This document shows, piece after piece, positions 17,252 through 27,189 of a stretch of DNA of 64,000 bases. The first letter of the stretch is position 1, and each line of letters begins with the position of its first letter. Origin of the DNA: CAYSXY01 sp964435165 (GTDB lineage: Bacteria > Pseudomonadota > Alphaproteobacteria > Rickettsiales > RI-342). Made by a program: the position numbers and the translations under genes. The notes beneath the pieces were generated by a model, which was not told where the DNA came from, ran no database searches, and saw only the letters and a program-made list of their open reading frames with translations. The stretch spans positions 8,153-72,152 of the forward strand of contig CAYSXY010000006.1 in the NCBI GenBank assembly GCA_964435165.1, read 5' to 3'.

Positions 17252-18196
17252 ATGACTCTCAGCTCGATTTCCACTGTTGACGCCGACCCGGAGCAACCGC
17301 CGCTCTGGGTGGTTCGTTTTGACATACCACGACATTATGCCGACTATATGTCGGAAGCCCTGGCAGAATGCACCGTTGCCCTGACCGCGCTGGAAGGCAG
17401 CAATCCCGAACGCTGGCTGATGGAAGCACTGTGTGACCATGAGCCTGATCGTGAAATATGGAAAAAGCGCCTTCATACCCTCACCGCACCGCTTGGCATT
17501 GAGGCACCGGTAATCGGCATCACCCCGCTGGAACAAAAGAACTGGATTGAAGAAACGCAACGCCGATTTCCTCCTTTTTCCATTGGTTCGTTTTTCATTC
17601 ACGGCTCACATGTGACCGAAGGCATTCCCGCCGACCAATTGATCATTCAGCTGGATGCCGGATTAGCTTTCGGCTCCGGCGAGCACGCCACCACTGCCGG
17701 ATGCCTGATGCTGTTAGAGAAATTACAACAGCGCGGGTTTAAGCCAGAATCTGTGCTGGATATGGGCTGCGGTTCGGCCATTCTGGCCATCGCGGTAGCA
17801 CGTCTGTGGCCAGATATGACCGACAGCGCCATCATTGCTGCAGATATTGATGCGACCTCGGTCAGCGTCGCATCGGATAATGCACGTATCAATCAGGTCG
17901 AACGCAGCATACATCTCGTTGAAAGCAGTGGCTTTTCCCACACGGATATACAGGCAAAAGCGCCCTATGATGTGATTGTTGCTAATATCCTGATGACGCC
18001 TCTCATTGGCATGGCAGGAGATATTCAGCATCATCTGGCGGCTGATGGTGCCGTGATTTTGTCCGGCATTTTGATGAGCCAATGTGATGAGGTGATTGCC
18101 GCTTATGCCGACAATGGCTTGAAGCTGCAGGAACGGCTGGATAAGGATGGCTGGTCGAGCTTATTGTTACATCATAAGGAAGCAGGCCATGACTGA
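17252..18196 (+). CDS. prmA: Ribosomal protein L11 methyltransferase
   Basis: 314 residues. An AdoMet-dependent enzyme that trimethylates ribosomal protein L11. The C-terminal methyltransferase domain shows the PrmA motif LDAGLAFGSGEHATTAGCL (about 133-151), the AdoMet motif SVLDMGCGSAILAIA, the acidic AADIDATSV and the catalytic VANILMTPLI. The N-terminal domain is the family substrate-recognition part. The stop overlaps the start of pepP by 8 bp, so the two are coupled; prmA-pepP order is common in alphaproteobacteria. Confidence 0.95.
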   Translation: MTLSSISTVDADPEQPPLWVVRFDIPRHYADYMSEALAECTVALTALEGSNPERWLMEALCDHEPDREIWKKRLHTLTAPLGIEAPVIGITPLEQKNWIEETQRRFPPFSIGSFFIHGSHVTEGIPADQLIIQLDAGLAFGSGEHATTAGCLMLLEKLQQRGFKPESVLDMGCGSAILAIAVARLWPDMTDSAIIAADIDATSVSVASDNARINQVERSIHLVESSGFSHTDIQAKAPYDVIVANILMTPLIGMAGDIQHHLAADGAVILSGILMSQCDEVIAAYADNGLKLQERLDKDGWSSLLLHHKEAGHD

Positions 18197-20018
18197 CCCG
18201 ATTGCCCATAGCGAGGCACTTCAGCAAGAACGTTTGAGCAGGCTGCGTGATGAAATGTTGCGCCGGGGCATTGATGCTTACCTGCAACCGACCAGTGATG
18301 CCTATCTCAATGAGTTTGTTCCCCCGCCTGGCCAACGCTTAGCATGGCTGACCGGCTTCACCGGCTCGAATGGCCAGGCGGTGGTGCTGGAATCGGAAGC
18401 CGCATTGTTTACCGACGGGCGCTATACGCTTCAAGCGGCACAGCAAGTCTCCGGAAATGATTACACGATTCATAATCTGTCCGAGATGACTGCGGTGCGC
18501 TGGATTGGCACCCAGCTGTCTGAAGGTCGGCGCGTTGGCATCGACCCCTATCTCTGGCCGATCCGCGCTGCTAAAAAACTCAACACCGAATTACAGCGCT
18601 ATGGCAAACAACTCGTCGCGTTAGACAGCAATCCGATTGATACGATCTGGGCAGATCGCCCCTCGGAATCCTTTGGCCGTATTGACATTCATGAAATGCG
18701 CTATGCCGGAGAGAGCAGCACATCTAAACGTCGTCAGCTCTGTGAACAACTGGCTGCCCAGCACATTGATGCCTTGTTTGTTGCTGATCCGTCATCTGTC
18801 TGCTGGCTGATGAATATTCGTGGTCATGATGTGCCGCATACGCCGCTGGTGCTGGCGCACGCGCTGCTTGAACCTTCACTGGAGCAGGAAGAAGGCCTGC
18901 TGACCCTGTTTATCGATGAGCGCCGCCTCGATGCCGACCTCTATGCGCATTTTGGCGAACATATACGCATCAAACCACCGGAAGCATTGGCAGAAACGGT
19001 TAAAGACATGGCCCGGCATGCATCATGCCACCTTCAGCTTGACCCTGCCACAACGCCTTACGCTTATGGAATACTACTGGAAAGCCTGGAACTGGAAGTG
19101 CATCATGCGGTCGATCCATGCCTGATGCCCAAAGCGTGCAAAAATGCCTGTGAAGTAGCCGGGAGCATGGCCGCACATGCGCGGGACGGGTTGGCGCTCA
19201 CACGCTTTTTGCATTGGCTGGATGAGCAGGCACCTCATGGCACAGTCAGCGAATTATCGGCTGCCGAACAGCTGCAACATCTGCGTCGGGAGGTGCCGGA
19301 CTATCGTGATGATAGTTTTGATTACATCTCCGGCTTTGGGGCAAACGGTGCCATTGTCCATTACCGCGCCACCGAATCGACCAGCGTCACGCTGGGCCCG
19401 GCCGGGCTTTATCTGATTGATTCCGGGGCGCAATATCCGGACGGCACAACGGATGTGACGCGCACCGTGACCATTGGCACACCGACGGAAGAACAACGGC
19501 ACTGTTTTACCCGGGTGCTGAAAGGACATATTGCACTGGCCACCGCCATCTTTCCCGAAGGGACCACCGGCACGCAGCTCGATATTCTGGCGCGGCAGGC
19601 CTTGTGGGAGGCCGGGCTGGATTATGACCATGGTACCGGGCATGGCGTTGGCAGTTACCTTGGTGTGCATGAAGGGCCGCAGCGCATCAGCAAACGTGCA
19701 GGCGACACGGCTCTCCGGCCCGGCATGATTCTTTCTATCGAGCCCGGATATTACAAAGCAGGTGAATTTGGCATTCGCATTGAAAATCTGGCGGTGATTT
19801 CACCCGTAGACGCCATGCAGAGTGATCGGCCTTTTTATCGGTTTGAAATGCTTACCAAAGCGCCGATTGATCGGCGACTAATTGACGAGACAATGCTAAA
19901 TATAAAAGAAAAAGAATGGCTTAACGGCTATCATGCCATGGTTGCTGAGCAGTTTCTGCCGGATATTGAAGATGCTGCGCTGAAAGGCTGGTTAGAGAAG
20001 GCAACGCGCGCGCTGTAA
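18189..20018 (+). CDS. pepP: Xaa-Pro aminopeptidase (M24B, long form)
   Basis: 609 residues. A dinuclear metal aminopeptidase removing N-terminal residues before proline. Two creatinase-like N-terminal domains (about 10-310) precede the catalytic pita-bread domain: metal ligands in DSGAQYPDGTTDVTRTV (two Asp), HGTGHGVGSYLG (His), LSIEPGYY (Glu) and GIRIENLAV (Glu). A short C-terminal extension (EMLTKAPIDRRLID, LNIKEKEWLNGYH) corresponds to the M24_C region of the long, eukaryote-like form. The ATG at 18189 is preferred over the frame start at 18147 because it overlaps the prmA stop. Confidence 0.92.
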   Translation: MTDPIAHSEALQQERLSRLRDEMLRRGIDAYLQPTSDAYLNEFVPPPGQRLAWLTGFTGSNGQAVVLESEAALFTDGRYTLQAAQQVSGNDYTIHNLSEMTAVRWIGTQLSEGRRVGIDPYLWPIRAAKKLNTELQRYGKQLVALDSNPIDTIWADRPSESFGRIDIHEMRYAGESSTSKRRQLCEQLAAQHIDALFVADPSSVCWLMNIRGHDVPHTPLVLAHALLEPSLEQEEGLLTLFIDERRLDADLYAHFGEHIRIKPPEALAETVKDMARHASCHLQLDPATTPYAYGILLESLELEVHHAVDPCLMPKACKNACEVAGSMAAHARDGLALTRFLHWLDEQAPHGTVSELSAAEQLQHLRREVPDYRDDSFDYISGFGANGAIVHYRATESTSVTLGPAGLYLIDSGAQYPDGTTDVTRTVTIGTPTEEQRHCFTRVLKGHIALATAIFPEGTTGTQLDILARQALWEAGLDYDHGTGHGVGSYLGVHEGPQRISKRAGDTALRPGMILSIEPGYYKAGEFGIRIENLAVISPVDAMQSDRPFYRFEMLTKAPIDRRLIDETMLNIKEKEWLNGYHAMVAEQFLPDIEDAALKGWLEKATRAL

Positions 20019-20106
20019 AAAATCTCGTTACTTTTCATCGGATTGTCATATTTGTGTGTTATTTTCAAAGTGGGAACAACTAATAACGAATCATGCAACT
20101 ATCAAT

Positions 20107-21033
20107 ATGGCGAGTAGAGACGACATTCAGGCAATTATTGCGCAATCCTTAGCGAGTGGCGCTATCAGTATGGAAGAACCTGATCATCTTGGGGTATTTT
20201 TCAATACTGAAGGTCTACCCACGCCGCATAATGCGACAGAATTAGCCAGTATTCTAAGTGAAAAAACGGTTGATGAAGCAGTTGACTTTATTCGTTTGAT
20301 GCCTCTCAACCAGCAGGTGGCATTTGTTGAAGGGTATTTACAGGATTATCCTGCGTTAGCCGCCGCCTATCAGAACAATTTAATGGTCGATTTTATCGGG
20401 CCGGTGTTGGCAGGATTTGAGCCCCCCATGGATATAGCCGATTATACGGGCATGGAGTCCATCAATGCCCATATCGCGACACATTACTCCGATCAAGACA
20501 GGGACGTTGTGTTGCAGGATGTCATTAATGGCACGCTTAATAGCCTGCCGGTAGGGGTTGAACCGGAAGACTTCTTTAATCCCAATATTAATGTAGCGAC
20601 ACTGACAGCAATCAGCGCATCAGCATCAGCCGCCGGTGAGATTGCTGCGAACGGCCCTGCGGTAGATGAACCCGGTGTCACAGAGCCGGAAGCAGAAACC
20701 GAACCCGGTGCAAATGCGGTCGATGAAGAAGAGATCGATGTGTTTGGTCTGTATGGCATCATTAAACGTGGCAGTGCCGGTGAAGAATTGAGCGACCGTG
20801 AGCAGGCTATTTTTGACCAATTTGCGGGAGATGACGGGCAGTTTGATTTGGGTAGTGATCTGGGCAATATTATTAGCTATGTGCTGGAAAATCCGGATAT
20901 GCTTCGTGGCCTGTTTGGCGGCATGAGTTCCGATATTGCTGTCAATGCTCATACAAATGACCAAGCGACAGCTACTGCAAACAACACCGTATCTAACGAG
21001 CCGGTAACTTCAGCGGCACCTTTTTTGGCTTAA
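20107..21033 (+). CDS. Acidic orphan protein, unknown function
   Basis: 308 residues from the ATG at 20107; the frame also opens upstream from a GTG at 20056. No family is recognised. It is strongly acidic, with little lysine or arginine. A first part (about 1-170) is predicted helical with segments such as TVDEAVDFIRLMPLNQQVAFVEGYLQDYPALAAAY, a low-complexity middle is rich in A, E, P and G (about 175-220), and a second folded-looking part (IDVFGLYGIIKRGSAGEELSDREQAIFDQF) is followed by a T/N/A-rich tail. There is no signal peptide. The gene is convergent with uvrD: its TAA directly abuts the uvrD stop. Codon use looks somewhat more AT-rich than its neighbours. Confidence 0.65.
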   Translation: MASRDDIQAIIAQSLASGAISMEEPDHLGVFFNTEGLPTPHNATELASILSEKTVDEAVDFIRLMPLNQQVAFVEGYLQDYPALAAAYQNNLMVDFIGPVLAGFEPPMDIADYTGMESINAHIATHYSDQDRDVVLQDVINGTLNSLPVGVEPEDFFNPNINVATLTAISASASAAGEIAANGPAVDEPGVTEPEAETEPGANAVDEEEIDVFGLYGIIKRGSAGEELSDREQAIFDQFAGDDGQFDLGSDLGNIISYVLENPDMLRGLFGGMSSDIAVNAHTNDQATATANNTVSNEPVTSAAPFLA

Positions 21034-23253
21034 TCAGCATTTCTTCGTCACATATTCCTGCAACAGCTTTTTCACTCCGGCTTTGTTGAAGCAGATTTCC
21101 AGCCGGTCCTCCTTAGCCGATAAGACACGCCCTTCCCCAAAGGTCGCATGCTCCACTTTGCACCCCACAGGAAAGGCTGCCGTACCGGTGGCTTTGATCG
21201 GCGAGGTGTTTTTGCGGCTGGATGTATAGGCGCGATCGCCGCTATAAGTATCTTTTAAAATACTATCAATCTGCTCCTGCAAACGCTGACGCGACTGCCC
21301 GGCCGGGCCACCATCCATGCTGATGCGCTCCACATGCTCATCCGGCACTTCATCGAGAAAGCGTGACGGAATGCAATGCTGAAACTGATTATGCACTCGC
21401 CTGCCCGCCGCATGGGTGATGGTGAGCGTCTGGCGGGCGCGGGTAATACCGACATAGGCCAGTCGCCGTTCTTCTTCCAATCCCTGCTTGCCGGATTCAT
21501 CCAGCGCGCGCTGGTGGGGAAACAACCCTTCCTCCCAGCCCGGTAAATAAACATGGTGAAATTCCAACCCTTTGGAACCATGCAAGGTCATAAGCGTCAC
21601 CATCTCATCGCTGGCATTGGCATCCATCTCACGGTCCGCCACCAATCCCACATGTTCGAGAAACAGGATGACGGTCTCAAATTCATCTAACGCATGCACT
21701 AATTCTTTGAGGTTCTCGAGGCGGGTGGCACTTTCTTCACTACGCTCCTCTTCCAACATGGCCTGATAGCTGGTACGCTCCAGGATACGTTCCACCAGAT
21801 CGCCCGGAGCTAGCTGATCGCTCTGGCTGCGCCACTCAGTGAAAAGCTCCCACAGCTGCGCCAGTTCCGTCCTCGCCTTGCCTTTCAACCCGCCCTGCTC
21901 CAATTGCTGGCTGATGATACGATACAGTGAGATGCCTTGCGCGCGTGCTTCCTGTTGTAGGGCTTCCAGCGTGGCTTTGCCAATGCCTCGACGCGGCACA
22001 TTGATGATGCGCTCCAGCGCCAGGTCATCATCCGGCTGCACGATGACGCGCAGATAGGCAATCATGTCGCGGATTTCCTTGCGCTCGTAGAAGCGCAGGC
22101 CGCCGATCACCCGGTAAGGTATGCCGAGACTTAAGAACTGTTCTTCAAACGAACGGGTTTGAAACCCGGCCCGTACTAAAATGGCCATGTCGTTGAGTGA
22201 GGTGCTTCGACGTTGCAGCGCTTCAATGCTTTCAGCAATGGTGCGCGCTTCATCGCGGTCATCCCAGACGGATCGGATGATAATTTTCTCGCCCGCGCCA
22301 TCTTCCGTCCACAAGGTTTTACCCAAACGTTCACTATTATGGGCAATCAGGCCGGAAGCAGCCGCCAGAATTTGCGGGGTCGAGCGGTAGTTGCGTTCCA
22401 GCCGCGTGACCGTCGCGTCGGGAAAGTCCTTCTCGAATTTCAGAATATGGCCGACTTCGGCCCCGCGCCAGCTATAAATCGATTGATCGTCATCACCGAC
22501 GCAGCACAGATTCTGGTGGGATGCCGCCAGCAGACGCAGCAATAAATATTGGGCGATATTGGTATCCTGATACTCATCGACCAGAATATAACGAAACCGG
22601 GTGGCGAAAGATTCCAGCACCTCCGGCTGCTTGCTGAACAAGGTGATGCAATGCAGGATCAAGTCACCAAAATCCACGGCATTGAGCTGCTCCAGGCGTG
22701 ATTGATAACGCCGATAAATCTCATGCATCCGGCCATTGGCAAACCCACCCACCTCATTGGCGGAGAGTTTGTCCGGTGTCAGCGCTTTATCTTTCCATCC
22801 CTGAATGATGGCCAGCGCGCCTTTGGCCGGCCAACGCTTCTCATCCAGATGATGTTCGGCCATAATGGTTTTGAGCAGGCGAATCTGGTCATCCGTATCC
22901 AGAATGGTAAACTGGCTGCTTAAGCCAAGATGTGGCGCATGACGGCGGAGGATGCGCACTCCCATGGAGTGGAAAGTGCCGATCCACATACCATCCACGC
23001 TGTTACCGATCATCGCCGCCACACGCTCTTTCATCTCGCGCGCCGCCTTGTTGGTGAAGGTGACGGCCAGCACCTGGCCCGGGAATGCCTTTTTGGTCAT
23101 GAGAAGGTGGGCGATTCGCGTGGTCAGCACGCGGGTTTTGCCGGTCCCTGCCCCTGCCAGCACTAAGGACGGCCCTTCCGTCCGGGTGACCGCCTGCTGC
23201 TGTTCCGGATTCAGCCCGGCCAGATAATCGGGAGTGGCGAAGCGTTCAGGCAT
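21034..23253 (-). CDS. uvrD: ATP-dependent DNA helicase UvrD/PcrA
   Basis: 739 residues. A superfamily 1A helicase moving 3' to 5' in excision and mismatch repair. Motifs in order: Q-motif LAGLNPEQQQAV, Walker A LAGAGTGKTRVLTTRI, Ia LAVTFTNKAAREM, II ILVDEYQDTN, III CVGDDDQSIYSWRGA, IV LERNYRST, V VTLMTLHGSKGLEFHHVYL, VI EEERRLAYVGITRAR. The C-terminal end (VGCKVEHATFGEGRVLS) is the Tudor-like PcrA/UvrD tail. The frame reaches 23343, but the ATG at 23253 has GGAAG 8 bases before it and fits the usual beginning, while ATGs at 23271 and 23280 have no clear ribosome site. Confidence 0.95.
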   Translation of the reverse strand: MPERFATPDYLAGLNPEQQQAVTRTEGPSLVLAGAGTGKTRVLTTRIAHLLMTKKAFPGQVLAVTFTNKAAREMKERVAAMIGNSVDGMWIGTFHSMGVRILRRHAPHLGLSSQFTILDTDDQIRLLKTIMAEHHLDEKRWPAKGALAIIQGWKDKALTPDKLSANEVGGFANGRMHEIYRRYQSRLEQLNAVDFGDLILHCITLFSKQPEVLESFATRFRYILVDEYQDTNIAQYLLLRLLAASHQNLCCVGDDDQSIYSWRGAEVGHILKFEKDFPDATVTRLERNYRSTPQILAAASGLIAHNSERLGKTLWTEDGAGEKIIIRSVWDDRDEARTIAESIEALQRRSTSLNDMAILVRAGFQTRSFEEQFLSLGIPYRVIGGLRFYERKEIRDMIAYLRVIVQPDDDLALERIINVPRRGIGKATLEALQQEARAQGISLYRIISQQLEQGGLKGKARTELAQLWELFTEWRSQSDQLAPGDLVERILERTSYQAMLEEERSEESATRLENLKELVHALDEFETVILFLEHVGLVADREMDANASDEMVTLMTLHGSKGLEFHHVYLPGWEEGLFPHQRALDESGKQGLEEERRLAYVGITRARQTLTITHAAGRRVHNQFQHCIPSRFLDEVPDEHVERISMDGGPAGQSRQRLQEQIDSILKDTYSGDRAYTSSRKNTSPIKATGTAAFPVGCKVEHATFGEGRVLSAKEDRLEICFNKAGVKKLLQEYVTKKC

Positions 23254-23299
23254 GGTATAATCTTCCGGCATAACAGACATAGAGAATTCACATTCGCAG

Positions 23300-23830
23300 A
23301 TGAAAAAGAGCGCTATTAAAGCGGAGATACCACAGACGCACAAGCATGACGATGTGGTGATTCAACCCATGCAGCGCCATGATTGCCCAGACGTGGTGAC
23401 TATGGTCGCCGGACTGGCGCGAGATGAAGGCGAGCCTGCGCCAATGCTGAGCACATCGGCACTGGAGCAATTATGCCTCGAGCCTCATGACGGGCCGTCT
23501 CTTGACCTGGCCTGGGCGGGATCGACCATCGCAGGCTTTATTCATTATTATCCCGGTTACGATCTCGGCTCCGGGACACGCGGCATGCATTTGGGGGATA
23601 TTTATGTCCGCCCGAACCATCGCCGCCAGGGTATCGGCCATCGCTTACTCGCACATTGTGCCCAGCAGACGCTGGCGATGAAAGGTGAATGGATGACCTT
23701 GCGCCTGCTGGACAGTAATTGGTCGGCCGCGCAGTTTTACAAACAGCATGGTGCCGTTAGCATGGCGGGAGTCTCAGCACTCTCTTTCGGGCAGGGTGCG
23801 CTGCATCTATTAGCAGAGACCTCTGGATGA
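23300..23830 (+). CDS. GNAT family N-acetyltransferase
   Basis: 176 residues. The acetyl-CoA binding motif is clear: LGDIYVRPNHRRQGIGHRLLAHCAQ, with R/Q-x-x-G-x-G/A at about 107-113, followed by the C-terminal WSAAQFYKQHGAVSM. The layout resembles RimI- or diamine acetyltransferase-like GNATs, but the substrate cannot be told. It is divergent from uvrD, with 46 bp between starts, and its TGA overlaps the ATG of the following DUF1289 gene. Confidence 0.85.
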   Translation: MKKSAIKAEIPQTHKHDDVVIQPMQRHDCPDVVTMVAGLARDEGEPAPMLSTSALEQLCLEPHDGPSLDLAWAGSTIAGFIHYYPGYDLGSGTRGMHLGDIYVRPNHRRQGIGHRLLAHCAQQTLAMKGEWMTLRLLDSNWSAAQFYKQHGAVSMAGVSALSFGQGALHLLAETSG

Positions 23831-24027
23831 GTAAAAAAGCGGAAACTGTTCCCTCGCCCTGCATTGCGGTGTGCAGCATTGATGCACAGACCGGTTACTG
23901 CAAGGGGTGCTACCGCACACTGGAAGAAGTGGCAGGCTGGGCTGCATTTGATAATGCAACAAAACGGCAGGTCTTAGAGGCACTGGAACAGCGAAAAGCA
24001 AATGCTACACCGGATGATAGTGGCTAG
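23827..24027 (+). CDS. DUF1289 family cysteine-rich protein
   Basis: 66 residues. It fits the DUF1289 pattern exactly: PSPCIAVCSIDAQTGYCKGCYRTLEEVAGW with four cysteines in C-x3-C-x8-C-x2-C spacing, a probable metal or Fe-S site. The function of the family is not established. Translation is probably coupled to the GNAT gene (ATGA overlap), and the 3' end overlaps the convergent AsmA-like gene by 4 bp. Confidence 0.85.
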   Translation: MSKKAETVPSPCIAVCSIDAQTGYCKGCYRTLEEVAGWAAFDNATKRQVLEALEQRKANATPDDSG

Positions 24028-26825
24028 AACGATTTTTGGGCCGCGCGCTTCGCCGTGTAGGCCTCTAACTCTTTGAGATCAATAATCGCATCTGCATTAT
24101 CCAATTGGCCGACGATATTCAAATAAACCGATGGCAGGTCCGCCGCCGTTCGCGAGACTGGCCGAAACGCATAACGGCTATTGACCACCAGTGTCGGCAT
24201 ATCCAATGCCATGGTAAAGCTGCCATGGGTAAACTCGGTTTTAACGAGTGCATTATGCATCTGCGCCTGACCGTCAGTGATAATTAAATTGCCGCGAATT
24301 TCCCTGAAACGAGTGCGCCCACCTGACAGCGCCTGCTCGCCCACCACTTTGACATCATCCACCGTGCGAACGGTAAATACTCGGCGTGCAATGGCATTCG
24401 CTTCAAAACCGACAGCCTGCAAATTATCAGATTCGACCTGCATATTCGCATCCAGATTCCGGGCCATGGAGAGGTGAGACACACCTTGTGAAGATATCGT
24501 GCCCGAAAATTTGACCGGCCCCGAAAACGTATCTACATCCGTTTTGAGGGCCATGAGTTCGCCTATTTCAATGCCTTCGATCAATATATCGAAGACAAAA
24601 GAAGGAACCGATCCCCCCACAATGGTGCCGGTCAGGGCAATATCTCCCCCCATGCCCTGCGCCATCATTTCCGTAATCGCCATCGAACGGTCTGATAAGG
24701 TACTCTTGAAGGTGACATTATCAAACGCCAGATCATCACTCAGCCGAAGCTTTTTAATTTCAAATGCAAAACTGCCATCCACCAGTTCCAGGAGATAAGT
24801 CGTGAGAGGCATATTTGACCAGACAGGCTCATAGCCATCATCCGATGCCATGTCATGGGCCGTGCCATCGCCGATAATGTTCCAGTCATCCGGGTTAGTG
24901 GACGCCGTAATCAGCTGCCGGAACAAGGACACATCAATCTGGTCACCAATCAGCACCAATCCCACGCGTGGACGCAATCTGCCTGTTTCCATTCGGTATT
25001 TTCCGGTCATCGCCATGCCATCAAACACGGCGCTAATCGTCTTGATGTTTAGTTTTCCCGGTTCAACCGTCATTCGCAATCGGGCCGATTCAACTGGCAC
25101 CGAGCGAAACACGCCTGCTTCCAGCGACGCATTTAATTTGAGTATCAGCGGAAAATTCACAAGCCACTGCGGTTTATCGCCATCCATCAACATTTTTTCG
25201 GGCTCAGTAGGGTCCGGCAATAAGTTATGGGCAACTAAATACTCGTCGATGTTAAGATTGTCCGATTTTGCCGTAATATCGAGTGTTGGGATATGTGGCT
25301 GCTCGTCATCATGCGTCGCTTCTTTAGGCCAAATGAGAGAGCCTGTACCGGTGATTTGATTGCCATCAATCGTCAAGCGGGCACCATTCAGGCTGATTTC
25401 CTGACGGTCAAATGTTATGCCGAAATCACCGTTAAACTCTTTTAATTTATCATCCGGTATGTGGGGGGCATGGATTTTCATCCATGATAAAAACTGGCGC
25501 AACGACGGGCCTTGTATTCTGGTCTTACCAACCAGGCGGAACCCACCGCTCAATTCCTGCACTTCACCCGTCATGATGGCGGCAACATCATATGGCAGCC
25601 TGGCAGCTGCCCGCGTTATATTCCAGCGCCCTCGCTCTAACAGGGCATTAAGGCGCACCGTTTCAATCGTTTCCTGCCCGAGCGTTAGATTGCGCCCTTC
25701 TAACCCCACTTCTATGGATGCCTGTTCGTTAAACAATGGCACATGGTAGTCGCCGGTAAAGGTTAATGATTCTGATGCCTGCGAACGCTGATAGGCTTTC
25801 AGTGCATGCACCGTATCACTCACGATGGGAATGACCGCATTGAGATTGGCCCCTTCCAACCTCACGGAACTGCGCATTTCTAATGGCAGTGACATACGCG
25901 AAACCATATTGAGTGCAGCGTTCCATTGGGCTTCAGCATCCTGAATAGCTACATCGGTCAGCGATAAGACTTTGGCTTCGTAAGCAAATTTACCCTTTCC
26001 CTCAAAGGGGTTGTTATGTTGCGGCAAGCGGTTATCTGCCGTAAAGGCTGGAAACAATCCTGGCAGAAAAGCCAGACTGGTCATATTCGCGGCAAACTCG
26101 CCTTGTGCCTGCACCGCATTGCCGATCAATCGCTTTTGACCCGTCAACTCAAGTGATGATCCGTCATGCATCACGCTCAGAGAAAATGGCAACGTATCAC
26201 CGTCATCGCCTTCAATCCCAACACTGCCCTCCAACCTTATATCGAGTTCGCGTATGGGCAGCGTGCCACGCACTTCCAAAGCACCCGGCGTATGACGCGC
26301 ATCCAGTATTAACTCAGGTATCTGAAATGTCTCGCGCTGGCGACGTGACTTAAGCATCACCACCGATCCGTCGGTGATATGCACGGGAATCTGAAATGTT
26401 TGATTGAGAAAGGCATGAATGGATTGCGGCTTGCCTTGCTGCTGTTCGCGCAATACGGCTAGTTTGCTGCCTTTTCTCTGCTTTCGAATCAGTATTTCTG
26501 GCTGATCAAGCGCCAGTGTAACTGATGAGAGAGCATCGCCGCCAAAGAGAAGTGCGCCATATGAATAGCGAATGGTAAGATCAGGCAGGGTGATGGTTGC
26601 CTCGCCAAACGGCGTCAATGTTTCGATGGTGATATCGTATAAGGTGAGCGATGGGCTGAACCAGAATGTGCCATCATACTCACCGGAATAGATCACCGAT
26701 CCGCCCATCTGCTCTTCCAGTGTGGCGGCCACTTCATTCGCCCGATCACTCCACGAGACCAGCATTGGGAGCAGGATAACCACCAGCACTAGGGGGATAA
26801 TCGCTATAATCAGCTTTTTTTTCAT
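24024..26825 (-). CDS. AsmA-like / YhdP-type envelope protein
   Basis: 933 residues. It begins with a charged start and a single hydrophobic anchor (KKKLIIAIIPLVLVVILLPMLV) followed by a long, mostly beta-strand periplasmic region. The start has the AsmA-type pattern EYDGTFWFSPSLTLYDITIE, and the end (about 720-900) resembles the AsmA C-terminal domain: FDNVTFKSTLSDRSMAI, VKFSGTISSQGVSH, LIITDGQAQMHNALVKT. Related bridge-like proteins are proposed to carry phospholipids to the outer membrane. The specific paralogue cannot be named. A gene of this length beside uncharacterised small genes gives no further functional clue. Confidence 0.75.
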   Translation of the reverse strand: MKKKLIIAIIPLVLVVILLPMLVSWSDRANEVAATLEEQMGGSVIYSGEYDGTFWFSPSLTLYDITIETLTPFGEATITLPDLTIRYSYGALLFGGDALSSVTLALDQPEILIRKQRKGSKLAVLREQQQGKPQSIHAFLNQTFQIPVHITDGSVVMLKSRRQRETFQIPELILDARHTPGALEVRGTLPIRELDIRLEGSVGIEGDDGDTLPFSLSVMHDGSSLELTGQKRLIGNAVQAQGEFAANMTSLAFLPGLFPAFTADNRLPQHNNPFEGKGKFAYEAKVLSLTDVAIQDAEAQWNAALNMVSRMSLPLEMRSSVRLEGANLNAVIPIVSDTVHALKAYQRSQASESLTFTGDYHVPLFNEQASIEVGLEGRNLTLGQETIETVRLNALLERGRWNITRAAARLPYDVAAIMTGEVQELSGGFRLVGKTRIQGPSLRQFLSWMKIHAPHIPDDKLKEFNGDFGITFDRQEISLNGARLTIDGNQITGTGSLIWPKEATHDDEQPHIPTLDITAKSDNLNIDEYLVAHNLLPDPTEPEKMLMDGDKPQWLVNFPLILKLNASLEAGVFRSVPVESARLRMTVEPGKLNIKTISAVFDGMAMTGKYRMETGRLRPRVGLVLIGDQIDVSLFRQLITASTNPDDWNIIGDGTAHDMASDDGYEPVWSNMPLTTYLLELVDGSFAFEIKKLRLSDDLAFDNVTFKSTLSDRSMAITEMMAQGMGGDIALTGTIVGGSVPSFVFDILIEGIEIGELMALKTDVDTFSGPVKFSGTISSQGVSHLSMARNLDANMQVESDNLQAVGFEANAIARRVFTVRTVDDVKVVGEQALSGGRTRFREIRGNLIITDGQAQMHNALVKTEFTHGSFTMALDMPTLVVNSRYAFRPVSRTAADLPSVYLNIVGQLDNADAIIDLKELEAYTAKRAAQKSF

Positions 26826-27189
26826 CCATCAACCACCTAGGCAGGTTATGCAGATGCACAAAGGGCACCGGGCGCGATTCGATCACTGCGCTCAACGACA
26901 ATGATGATCATAGCACATATGCCGACAATAGAACATGCGTTCACATCGCTGTCAGTGCCATCCTATACTCACCAATAACTGAATAACGCATTATATGATA
27001 TTACACCATTACTCAATATGCAGTAATATTTGATAATCTTATCACTATATTTTGATTAGTCATATGCTTTGTGCTATTGGTAGCATTGGCAATGTATATG
27101 AATCATATATATGTGTGACCCGGGTGCCAACAACGACATTTCAGGCCGATAATGAGTATGATGCAACGCTTTAAGGCTGGCCCTGACTC
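26826..27189. other. AT-rich intergenic region
   Basis: 364 bases between the divergent AsmA-like and degenerate GGDEF-EAL genes. It is AT-rich from about 26950 to 27115 and should hold both promoters. No RNA gene, clear repeat or convincing protein frame was seen. Confidence 0.6.
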